A DNA stretch of 64,000 nt, from positions 2,823,359 through 2,887,358 of the forward strand of contig JANAVB010044018.1 of assembly GCA_029216955.1 (NCBI GenBank), written 5' to 3'. Position 1 is the stretch's first letter. The number at the start of each line of letters is the position of its first letter. The notes under the pieces were generated by a model. That model had not been told where the DNA came from. It ran no database searches and saw nothing but the letters and a program-made list of their open reading frames with translations. This document shows, one piece after another, positions 45,401 to 56,392 of this stretch. The DNA is from Iris pallida. Taxonomy: Eukaryota; Streptophyta; Magnoliopsida; Asparagales; Iridaceae. The position numbers and the translations under genes were made by a program.

Positions 45401-45540
45401 TACAGGGTGTACTGCGCGTCACTCTAAAGAAGCGAAAAGAAAAATCCCCCGTGAAGAGAGGTAGTAAGAAGCAGAAGACTGAGACTTCATCCACCCAGTC
45501 AGCTCATGATGAACTTCCTTCTCTTGCTAAGGGGAAATGA
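42486..45540 (+). pseudogene. Antisense plant-mobile-domain (PMD) protein gene in element J, broken
   Basis: A short first exon (ATG at 42486, MVPKRSATEEDNGVIEAS) may splice from about 42541 (GTAAGC) to about 43210 (TTGACCTCAG). Coding similarity then runs through 43212-43569 (with a TAG), 43870-44124, a +1 break near 44055 into a frame with GENPYEEYVP, 44162-44350, and 44500-44840. Key PMD features are GLYEAALTTSCGIHTN, LLALVERYNNRTGTF, LHGEIGFVLYEMLFL and FIAVRLVFRYKMDILFA. The last segment (44842-45540) is a proline/aromatic domain ending in a basic KKRKEK..KRGSKKQK stretch, a likely nuclear signal. PMD proteins (the MAIN/MAIL1 family) are known to have been carried by plant gypsy elements. 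Stops and frame breaks make this copy non-functional. Confidence 0.65.
42865..43080. repeat. Tandem repeat of 28-31 bp, about 8 copies
   Basis: The unit is close to ATGCACAAACTAGAAACTGT followed by CATACTGC. It lies in the predicted intron of the antisense gene, which explains the repetitive frame seen there. Confidence 0.92.
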
Positions 45541-45611
45541 AAGAAAAAGAAAGAAATAGTTGTCACCGAGAAACTCGTGGCAAGGACAAGGCTTCAAATA
45601 CGATAATTAGA

Positions 45612-48600
45612 TGACACTTGGTCTACTTAGGACTAGGTTTATAGATATGCCAGCTGCATACATACGAAGTATACTCTAATATATGGAAACCTCGTATGTA
45701 TACATAAGATATAAAATGCACTAAACCAAGAGTAATCTAATCTCGTCCATAAAATGAAAGAATAAAAAATATGTCATAAATCAACTTTGAATAAATATTG
45801 TACAAGATGTTGGACGGAGCAGATCCACTACCAATAATTTAAATGAAAAAAAATGTATAAGGAATAGATAGATAAAATGGCTATGAATGATCCAAGAGTA
45901 ATCCCCCTCGACAGAAAGGGAAGACCGTGATCTTGGCTAGAGCACCTGCGAAAAATCAAAAAAAGCATACGCCTGGAGAGATCACCATGTCCTCACGGGG
46001 ACGTAACAAGATACATAATATCATGCCATATAAACTGAATAAATATTGCTCAGTAATAAGTCAATCGGATCATAACATGGTCCAATACCCACCTTTGAAT
46101 TAGCATACTATCCCCTAACCAAACAAGGACAGGAGATGACACACTAACCCACGACGAAGTATCTTTCCAAGTCACGAATACAATACGGTATCCGAACCAC
46201 AACAAGGTTTAGTTCCTTCTCATCGGAGTAGTGAGCCACACCTACAACAAAACAATGACAAGATGTGGCAAACTAGTCCGCGATAAGTTACTGTTCCAAG
46301 CCGCGATCAGATACAAGCACCCAAACCAAGACTACTCATACCTAACGGATAAGGTAGCCTAACCAGTCTAAGTATATGTAGTTTTAAGAATATCCTCCAA
46401 CGCATGGGCCTTAGCCAAAATGGGATCGGCATGGTCCCCCCTTGGGGCACCAGAGGCCCAAGAGAGCATAACGTTTCGCAGAACGTCAGTGGCCGTCAGT
46501 ATCCATGGATAATCTTACACCATATCTCTAGCGGAGCTTCCGGATCACAAAAGGTAAGTGTATAGTAGCCCATACGCTAAGCAATTGTCCTCCCCACCCT
46601 ATGCCTACTATGTTGTATCAACAACACACAACCTCTATTAACCGCTAAGTCAAACTAGTTAAGCAACACTATTAGCAGTTATCCTATCGCACGGCTTATA
46701 CGTACCGGTGGCCAGCCAGTCACGCATGTCCGAGTTCTATATGCGACTCGCAACAACGTGGTACAAATGTATTAAGGCCTATAAATGCAACACACAAAGG
46801 GTGGTCCCTTAAATCTAAGTTCAATGTGTAAGAAAATAATACATAGCAGGAAATAGAACTGAACAATAAGATTCTATCAAATTATGCCATATATCACAGT
46901 TTATTTTGTAGAAAGTAAATAATAAGTAAATGCATGAAATATGAGCTAAAATAAATAGACAGTAAATGGCAAGGTATCTTGCTTGAGGGTGGTACGAGAT
47001 GTAGCAAAATCCAATAGTCAGAAACGTCAGCAAGAAAGCCAAAATCCACAAAGAGCTCCGAATGCTGAAACAAACATCACGAACGTGTTTGGTATAAAAG
47101 ATATATCTAGGAAACGTCTGTCTAAAAGTCCAATTCTGGAACAGGGACAAAATCATAATTTCGGATCAAAACGATGTCCGCCGTTGGACCCATTTTGTAT
47201 CGAAATGCGTGCCAGTACCTACGGTCTCTAAAATTGTCAAACTACATGTCTATGGGTCTATTTTGAGGAGGTGAACCCAACCGTATGTCCAAAGTTGGAT
47301 TTCGGTGGGCCGTGCACAATTTTGCCCGTTGGATGGAATCGCGAGCCCGCCAAAAAAGGCGTTCCGATCAACCTTCTCAGATTCGGACCAAACTTGGAAT
47401 ACTGGACCAGAAAATGATACGGTCATGATGGCGTAAGTTTCGTCTCGATACGACGAACGTGCACAAAGTTATGGGCTAGTTTGCAAAGTATCGATACGAG
47501 GGTATCTTGACGGATATGCACTGATTTCGTCGCGTACGCACAACGAATCGAGTTCCATCTGTTCCCACACGTCGGCAACATCCATACGCGCATTTTGATG
47601 TATATAGTTTGTGACCACGGTGCCCGGTATGTCAGGGCGCACGCCGTATCGGTAAAAGTTATTAAAATTTTGTAGTTGAAAAACTGATTTTTTCTAAAAT
47701 TTTAAAATATGTTTTCTTCGTGTTCATTTGATGAAATTAAAAACTACAAGAAGGGTTTTAAACTCGTATATGTTACCCATAAACTGGTTTAATTAAGTTC
47801 TCGAATCGATCGATGGATTGGCAATGGTTTGCCCTCCAAATCGGGTGTTTGTATAGTCCTACTTGCTGTTCGTGTAACAGTTTTTCGACGAGGTTTGGTC
47901 GACTTTTCTGGATGATTCCATCAATCTTAGCAAAACCCAATTTATGGGATTCGAGGCTGTATAGGTTAACTACGCATAGGTTTTTATAGATCAGGATTTA
48001 ATCGAGCAGGTAGTGAGATAATTAGAAGGAAAGATGGGTACCTAACAGTGTACTACGAACAGAGGATCTCTGTTTTCCAGCGATGGCAGCCTGCACGCGT
48101 CGGCTGCAGGTGTCGTACGGTGGTCAGGCAGGCGTGTGTAGGTGGCTGGGACTAGGGAAGCTCTTATGCGCTCACAAGAGTCCTAAATTTGCGTTTTTAG
48201 AAGAGTTACGATACTAGGTTTCCATATCTATACCAAGGGTTTAAATTCTATTTAAGCTAGAATCTAAACTTTGAATTTGTTTAGGATTTCAATCTAATCC
48301 GAAGAGAATCCTACTGGGGTTATGGAAAAAATTTCAAGCCGATTTGATCCAAAAAATTTGTTCGATTTGAATCGATCACAATTCAAATCAAGGGGGAACA
48401 GTCGGGTTCCAGGGAATAGAGAAGGGTGAACATTAGCTACGAGTTTTGACCCCTTTTTCCCTCTTTTTAAAATAAAAATAAAAATAATACACTCTAATAA
48501 ATAAGTAAAAATATTTATAAAAATATGCTAAAAATTTATAAATAATTCCTACAATATTTTAAGTAATAATTTAATTTTTTTCCCATAAATAGTAATGAAG

Positions 48601-49089
48601 AAAATTTTTATCTAATATTTACTGAATACGTAAATCGCTAAATATTTCAATATGTTCTTATAAAATTCCTAAAAGCTAAAAATAACTCCCAAAAATAATA
48701 AAAAATATTTTTCTACATATTTCTCTTATTCATATGTCATGTATAAAATATTTAATATATGTAATGTTTAACATTACTTAATAACTTAATTAATAATATA
48801 TATTCTTCAAAATAATTAAAATAATAATATCACAAAAGTAAATCCCTAGTAAAAATAAAAATAAATAAAAATATAATAATATATATTTTTAATTGAGGGT
48901 GTTTAGAGCTAGTAGGCTAGTCAGGGCATATGACTGCACTAGCTATGCCATATTGTCTAGTCAATGTGCATAAAATTTTTTTAAGCATGACTAAGACTAT
49001 ATTTATAAATAAATAACAAAATAAATTAAAATAAATTATTTAAGCAAATAAAAAATAAAAAAATTCCTTAAAATTTTTGGGGGATTACA
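45612..49089 (-). repeat. Element K 3' LTR (G), about 3.48 kb
   Basis: It matches 61643-62190 at its U5 end (ATGCCAGCTGCATACATA at 45647) and ends GGGGGATTACA at 49089 next to a PPT region. It carries the U5 block at 45972-46002 with an acceptor-like TTTTTCGCAG beyond it (minus strand, about 45950), and the 530-bp block shared with E and F at 47130-47665. No gene is present. Confidence 0.75.
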
Positions 49090-49622
49090 TCCTAATCAAC
49101 TTATAAAAATTTCGTCATCGAAATGAAAATAAATCTTAACAAAAAATATATACTGAGGCTAAATACGAAGGAAGAGTAAGTACATCAATCATACTCGGTT
49201 TCCGTAAAGATGGAGGAGGTAGTTATAGAAGAAATTCTAACTGACACCATATTCTACCAAAATAGGTATTCCTAGCCTTGCATGGATCATGGGTATTCAG
49301 TTCTTTTGAGAGAATAGGTTAAAATTGCATGGTTAAAATCAAATGGGAATTAAAAATGGGCATCATTGGTTGTTCTAAAGGAAAATATGCTATTCATATG
49401 GTGAAATTGAAATGGAGCACATGTTGGTGTGTTTGTGTGGGACATGCATGTAATGTGAGTAAAGTGGTTCGTCTAGTTCATATGGGTAAAATTTATTGGA
49501 AGAAAATGGTTAGTGCTGTGCTTCAAATATCACAGTCACATAGAGGTGTCAAAATGATACGGATAGAAATAGACGTTATAAATCACAGATTTATTAGTTC
49601 CATTGGAACCAATCTTTGATTA
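49090..49622 (-). other. Internal 3' end of element K with PPT region
   Basis: 49090-49130 reads, in reverse, CATTTCGATGACGAAATTTT toward the LTR, the standard gypsy tail. The remaining 490 bp are non-coding on the element strand. The 96-codon frame at 49329-49619 has no recognisable domain. Confidence 0.6.
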
Positions 49623-49627
49623 ATTAA

Positions 49628-52600
49628 TGTCACCCCCAATTTTCAGAAACAGGGGTATTTTTGTCATTTTATATTATTGAATATTTTTAAAATTTTTTTA
49701 TTATTTATGATATTATTTTGGGGTTGAAATTTATTTTATTATTTATGATATTGTTTTGGGGTTATTTGAGTCGGGTTCGAATTTCAACTCAATCCGACTT
49801 GAAACGGGGACCCGGGGGTAGTTTGACTCTAGTGGGACCCACACACTAGTTAGGCATGGCCCACATGATATTAATTTTAGTCCACATGATAGAAATATTT
49901 TAGTTAGAGGTTAGACTAATTATTATGGATAAGGTTAGTGTGATTAGAGACTTTAGAATGACTAATTTAGCCCCAACCAATTAGCCCTTTCCTAATACTC
50001 ATAGAATAGGTTAGTGGGGGCATTTTGGACCTTACCATAATAGGACAAATAGCCCATATGGCCAGCCACTTTGGGAGGGGATAGGCTCAAGTTCATTTTA
50101 TTATTCTCATCCACACTCTCTCTCTTGTTCTTCTCCAAATTTTTAGAGAGCAATCCCTAGCAATTTCTCCAACAAATCCTTCCATTTTGCCACCAAATCT
50201 TCTTCTTTCCTTCTCCATTCTAGCCAAGGAGGAAGCTACCCAAGTTTGGGAGGATTCGGAGCTCGTTCGTGTCCTTTTGGAATCTCTACGTGTCGGTGTC
50301 GCTCCGGGAAGGCTTTTCTTCGATTCGATCTACCGGGAGGTATAAATCCCTTCTCTTTTTCATTTCTTCATGCATATAGGTCTATTTTGAACCCATAGGA
50401 ATGACCCCCATGGTTGTATCTCTATTTGTGTCCATTTCGTGTCCATTTGGAGGTCATAGGAGTGTCCTTTGTGTTGTGGTTGTGTCCATGTGGGAAAACC
50501 CCAAATTTGGACACACTATGTGTTGTTGTTATGTATGAATAAATTATTACATGTTTAATCTCATATTTTTGTATTGGAGATGTGTTCTATAGTGTCTCAT
50601 ATATATATATTAGTGTAGAGAGTGAGTTCTTGATATATTATGTTATATACTTGTGTTCTTTTGTCTCAAACTACCCAAATCCGTCATGATTTTTATCCAC
50701 GTTTTTAATTTCAGCCCTAACTTAGAAATGTCATAACTTCTAGCTCAAAGCTCGGTTTAATCTCCCGTTTTTTTTAAAAGAAGCGTATTGAAGTTAGCTT
50801 TTCAAAAACATATATTAATAGGCCTAATTCTTTCTGTAACTTTTTGGAGAATTATTTGAGTGTCAGCTGTATGAAAGACAAACGCGTTCTCGGTGTTTTC
50901 GCGATTTCGGGAGTTTTCGGAAACGAAAACGCGATCCGTTTGAAGTTTCGGAAAGATAACACATAGATCTATAACATACTTTAATCCTAGATTTTAATTC
51001 ATGTTGAGATGGTACAGTATTGATTATTAGTAGGAGTTACTATTCGACATATGTATTTTGTGCACCCTTGTGTGTAATATAATGTTCTATTTGATTTTTA
51101 ACCCATGTTAATGTATATACATTATGTAATTAAATAGAGAATACAAGCATGAGTAAATGTTTAAATAAATGATGTATGAGGTGTAAGTATCCTATCTAAT
51201 GTAAGCATGTATAAGTATAACTTGTAATGAATATGTAGGTTCCATAGTATGTAATGTATGGTGCATATAGTAGTGCAAGAGAATAAATAAATGATGAATG
51301 AATGCAAGCATGAATGTAATGTAATAATAGATGTAATATATGCAATATATAAGTTAATGAGATATAATATTCTATGTTAACACAAATCCTATATTATCTC
51401 ATGTACCCCTTACACTATGTAGACACTATCATACTTGACACTTTGTTCACTTACACTTTGACACTCTTTGATATGTATACACTATGTATGCCCATTTAAC
51501 CCTCACTTGCCCCTTTGCCATGTTCACATACACACACATAGCCTCTTAAATAAATATTTATGAATACAGTTAACTTAGCTATGTATGTATATTATATATA
51601 TGTTAGCATATTGTGTTGTAATATATAAGTTTATATAACCATTTGAAATGCCATGATTATAGACCTAATGTTGAATACCAATATATGCATGTGTATATAT
51701 GTGTAGACATATATAGTTTAAAGTAATAGATTACCTAGTGTATATCCAATGTAAATTCTTGCCTATTTGAGTATTGAATAATAGCATGCTATATAGAGTT
51801 GGGTGTATGTTGGCTTGTATAGCCTTGTATTGATGTGTGCTTGCTAGGATAGTCTTGGTTAGGCCTAGTAAGACTTGCTGGGTTAGGACATGACCTAGTT
51901 TGACCTAGTTTGACTAGTACAGTTGACCAGAGTTGACCAAGGGTTTACTTTGGCCTAGTTTGACCTAGATTCATGTAGAATGCATTGTAGTGCTTTATAT
52001 TACCCTTCTGGACATGTTGTGACTTGTTCTGTTCTAATTAGGAGCCAGACACCTCTCCTCGGACAGTATCTTTACCTTGGACATTCAGATATCAGGCGAG
52101 TACATTCTCTGATCTTTTCATACTTGTCTGGACTATACTCTTGCTCTAGATTACTTTACTTGATGCTGACACGTATCTTCACGGATTAGTACTATATGGA
52201 TCCTTTCCTGAGATGTTATCCCTCTACGGGTGCATTGGGTATTTCATGTTCATGTACTTTATCATGTGCATCAGGTACTCCTTGTACTCGTACTAGTTCA
52301 TATTTTTACATGTTCTCATGTGATTTCATGTGCTTCATGTGCTTTCATGTACTTTATCATGTGCCTCATGTACTACTCATTACATGAGTTCACGTATCCT
52401 TAGCTGTATTCATGTGCTTATAACGTAACTTGAATGGATCCTTGTGTATTAATTGGGGCGGGGTGAGTAGAATTGGTTATGTGATCATTATCCCCAGTAG
52501 ATGTATAAATGTGCCTCTTATTTGTATTCATGTGCCCCTAAGCCGTTTACATAACCATATTATACTCTAAATCACGTAGCCACTTACAGTCTCTACTATC

Positions 52601-53141
52601 ATGTATTTACTTTCAGTTACAAAATATCTCCTGTTTACTCGTACTTCCTTTTCAGCACTTCCTGTATTTTACTCTATTGTATGATTTATACTCCTAACCT
52701 GCTATGAACTGTTTTGAGAGATATGTGCTCGCTCCTGTCCTGACTGGACATGTTGATAAATTTTACAGATAGCCTGGGATTGCCTGCTAGCCTAGAGGAG
52801 ACACAGTAGAGGTTGTTTAGATAGTTATTTCATTTTGTCTGGAGTTGTATGTACTTGTGGGTTACTGTATTTGAGTTTTGAGATGTATTTCTGGGATTAT
52901 GTATCTATGACACTTAGACTTCTATCTCCTGTATCTCTTTTGGATTTCATGTTTATCTATCTTTATCATTCTACCTTAGATTGTGATTGAGTTGTACCTC
53001 TGTGTTGGCCTCCTTATGGAGAGTATTCATATTATGCTAGTTATAGTTCATGACCTAGAACAACGTTCTACCGCCGATACTGTGGCGTAGGCTGGACGTT
53101 GTTACGTACTCGTACCCTCACGGTGGGTGCGGGTCGTGACA
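49628..53141 (+). repeat. Element C 5' LTR
   Basis: It runs TGTCACCCCC to GGGTGCGGGTCGTGACA. It contains a block at 50690-50960 shared, in reverse, with the LTR of B, the TTCATGTGC-type word repeats at 52305-52385, and the U5 block with TTTTACAG at 52731-52768. The 63-69 codon frames at 51980 and 52196 recur in the other LTR and have no recognisable domain. Confidence 0.93.
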
Positions 53142-53150
53142 CATTTTTAG

Positions 53151-53168
53151 TGGTGGCCCATGCAGGTC
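53151..53168 (+). other. Primer-binding site of element C (tRNA-Ile)
   Basis: TGGTGGCCCATGCAGGTC is complementary to the last 18 nt (with CCA) of plant tRNA-Ile(AAU) as I remember it. It starts 9 nt after the LTR end. Confidence 0.88.
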
Positions 53169-55840
53169 GAGTTTATGTAGTGGTATTCGAACTAGAGTAC
53201 CACTACAGCCTGCAGTAGGAATAGGATATATTTTGAAGGTACTCAATCACGGTTAGGATTCCTTGAGAGATTCCTGGGACGACCCTTGAGAATCTTATTT
53301 TAACTTCGATTTGAAATCTGTTTTTTCCTGATTTGATTTACCTTTACTTCCTGTTATTGAACTTGATTTTGATGGATTATTGTTGAATTTTGAATCTTGA
53401 TGATATTGGTTGAATTTGAGTCTGTATTTTTATGATTTTTGATAGATTATTGTTGAATTTTGAATCTTGATGTTAGTTGTTGAATTTGAGTTTGTATTTA
53501 TATGTATATGTACATTTTTTTGGAATTAAGGTATAACCTGATAACATACTTGATAAGGACAGTGAGAAAGGTAAAAGTCTACTTTATTATGGAATTTAGA
53601 ATTTATTGCAGTCATATTTGCTAGCATGATAAGGACGTAGAGCCTGATATAGCTATACTTATCTTAGTTATGAAATCTAGATTTTCTTGCAGCCATACCG
53701 GGTGGCGTGGTAAGAATTCTAGATAACATGATTATAGGGTGTATGCCTTATTATGGACTCTATCGTTTATTGCAGCTATGCTTATTGGCGTGGCAGAATT
53801 CTGACAACATAATTTCAAGAAGACGCATATGATTATCAGATTGTACCTTAAATATTTTTGAACATATTTTCTCTACTTTTGTTTCAGTCCTTCAAAAAAA
53901 AAAAAAGAGAGAATTGTTATTTGTTTGTTTTGTTTTGTTTCTCATTTATTTAACTTAGGAGTAGCTTTAGCTGTTTTTATAAACTTTGTGTAACTTCTTA
54001 CTATGAAATTCTTCTTAATACAATGAATCGATGATTTTGCTAGACTTTATCTTGGATTTAAAAATTTAGCTCTGGGTTTCAAAATGAGTTTTTCTTTTAA
54101 ACAGATAAGCAAAAACAGATTTTATCGTTATTTCTTTCTTGCTATTATTCTTGTATTAAATAATAATAATAATAATACTGTCTTGATTACGTCAATCACC
54201 TGCTTGCAACCTTGGTAGGAATCTAATTGTTGGTCTTAACGTAGAATTAAAATTTTATATTGGGACATGAGAATATATATGAATATATATAGTGGACACT
54301 TTTCTGACACTTATGCATGCTACACTTGATTTCCGCCTATCTGAATACATATTAATATGTCGTTAATGTTTAAATTTTCAAAACCCCAATATTTCCGATT
54401 CTCTGCTTTTCCTAGCTTAACTCGTAATTTAAATATAAAATTTCATGATAATAGTTTTATTTATATCACTGCACATGTATGTTATACGTAGGGTTTCAAT
54501 TCAAATTTTTTTTTTGGTTGAGTTTTGTGTTTAAATTTGTCAAATCTGAGACTGTGTGCATATTAACCCTTAATACGGGATTTTAAATGTTAGTTCAAAT
54601 TGATTGTTTGAAATGTAATATTTAGAGCTGTGTACATTATTGTTGTAGGGATATAAATTTAGGTTCCATATTCTTACATGTTAGGTTGTGATAAACATTA
54701 AGTTGGTTTTGATGTGCAAATTCTCCAAAATCCTGAAAACTGAATACATGTTAACATTTTTACATTGATTTCCATGTTTAGTTCAATTTCAGATTTAACA
54801 TGTAATATTGAACTGTATGCATAGATAAATGTATTGATAGTATATTAGGGTTTTATTTCTATCATGTTAGGATGTATTGGAAGTATTGAGATTAGTTGTG
54901 ATGTTTCAAACTCCTAAATTTTGAAATTACATTATGTTAATATTATACTGGTTTAAATGTTAGCTTATTTTCAGATTTTGTATGTAAATGCTGAACTAAA
55001 ACTGGGTTTAACCTTTCAATACTAAGCTATAACCCTGTACAAGGACACACACACACACCCTAACTTAGTATACCCTGTCATGTAACCTAACTCTTCCTCT
55101 CTATGTCATGATTATATATCTATATAGATATATATAGAGCTTAGGCATACATGTTATAATGTATATACATACATAACTAAATCTCTACCTCTTTATATAT
55201 ACATATATACATGGTTAGCCATGCATGTTATGAGCAAATGAGTTGTGTATTGTAGATTGTTTAACCAATATGCCATGATTAGTGTAACTTGATAGTTATT
55301 GTTTGAAACCCCAAATCCTCCTATACACTTTCATGTATATTTCACATACACACACGCCTATTATCTAACCATATGAACATGTCCACATACACCCATACAT
55401 ACACGAACTACATAACTTATACATAATGCTAGCTTTTCCCTCTCTAACGCTATATATATAAATATATTGTGATTGGATTTCCATGCAATTGGCTTCATTC
55501 TTTAACTTTTGATTTTGATTTTCTTGAATAGTACCCCTCATTAGATAAATGGTAGTTAACTTTATTTTATTTTGATAAGTACCAGTTTTCATATAGGATG
55601 GTAGACTGCCTTACAGTCTTGATGATTGTTATTTCTGTATCTTTTCTAGTTTAGCACCCTAGATTGCTTGTGTGTTTTGATACCATATGACCGTTTTAGT
55701 CTAGCATGACTAGTATACCTAGATGAGACTTTCACTACCACCGTATGCCATGACCCTGTATGTCATCCTTTTAAATTGTATGATTGTTTAAGTTCTGAGA
55801 CTTTGATTGTAGGGGGTTTGACCTAGAAGGAGTATGAACA

Positions 55841-56340
55841 TTTTAATTTTGAGGATGAAATTTTTCTAAGGTGGGTAGACTTGTAACACCCAGTTCTCTA
55901 AAATGAGGGTAATTTTGAAATTTTGTAATTTTAATCATTTATTGATTTGACATTTAAATCATGATATGATTTTTGGTAATTTTTAAATTATTTTAAAACT
56001 ATTTAAAATCATGACTTATGATTTTGATGTTTTGCTAGTGAAACCCTAGAGACTGTTTGACCTAGAGCCTAACCATATGATTAGGATATTTTAATGTTAT
56101 TTCTGGCCTAAGGATATTTTGTATTTGACCTCTTTGAATTATTTTGATATTTATTGCGTTGGTGATTGTTGATTTTGACCTTTGATAGGTGTGATTTTGT
56201 GATGGTTTTGTGTCCGTATCGGACACGTATCAGTTTTTATTTACAAATGTTTGATGTGCCTCAAAGAGATTTTTTTTTATTGCTGATTTTTTTTTTTGAA
56301 AAGTATTTGAATGAGATTGTTTTCTGCATGTGTTTCCTGT
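55841..56340 (+). repeat. Inner PPT and truncated LTR start inside element C
   Basis: TTTTGAGGATGAAATTTTTC at 55847 and AAGGTGGGTAGACT are followed by TGTAACACCCAG at 55882. The preceding 40 bp closely match the tail of element B (GGGGGTTTGACCTAGAAGG). The LTR-like segment breaks off before the true PPT of C. Confidence 0.7.
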
Positions 56341-56378
56341 GATTGCTTTGTTTTAATTTCGAGGACGAAATTTTTTTT

Positions 56379-56390
56379 AAGGTGGATAGA
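56379..56390 (+). other. Polypurine tract of element C
   Basis: AAGGTGGATAGA follows TTTCGAGGACGAAATTTTTT and lies 2 nt before the 3' LTR start. Confidence 0.85.
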
Positions 56391-56392
56391 TT

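Larger units (their letters stand above)
41307..45611 (-). mobile_element. Element J: 3' end of a second Tat-like retrotransposon with an antisense PMD gene
   Basis: The 3' LTR is 41307-42208, similar to that of A (AGACGATCACTTTATCCC at 41416, end CTACA followed by PPT AGACCCCTTCAA in reverse). Internal sequence runs to 45611, where the LTR of K begins. gag, pol and the 5' LTR are not in the window. Confidence 0.75.
53142..56392 (+). other. Non-coding interior of element C
   Basis: After the PBS the interior holds AT-rich sequence with short local repeats, including GAATCTTGATG..TTGTTGAATTTTGA words at 53380-53500, a CA run at 55045-55058 and a TAA run at 54162-54178. No gene was found on either strand. 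A second, inner PPT and LTR start lies at 55841-56340. Confidence 0.85.

Noticed and set aside
44842..45540. Independent 232-codon host gene
   Set aside because: It continues the PMD-type antisense coding region of element J with matching strand and spacing, and is better read as its last segment.
49329..49619. 96-codon frame beside the LTR of K
   Set aside because: It is Lys/Val/Met-rich without a domain, antisense to the element, and ends where C inserted; no promoter is visible.
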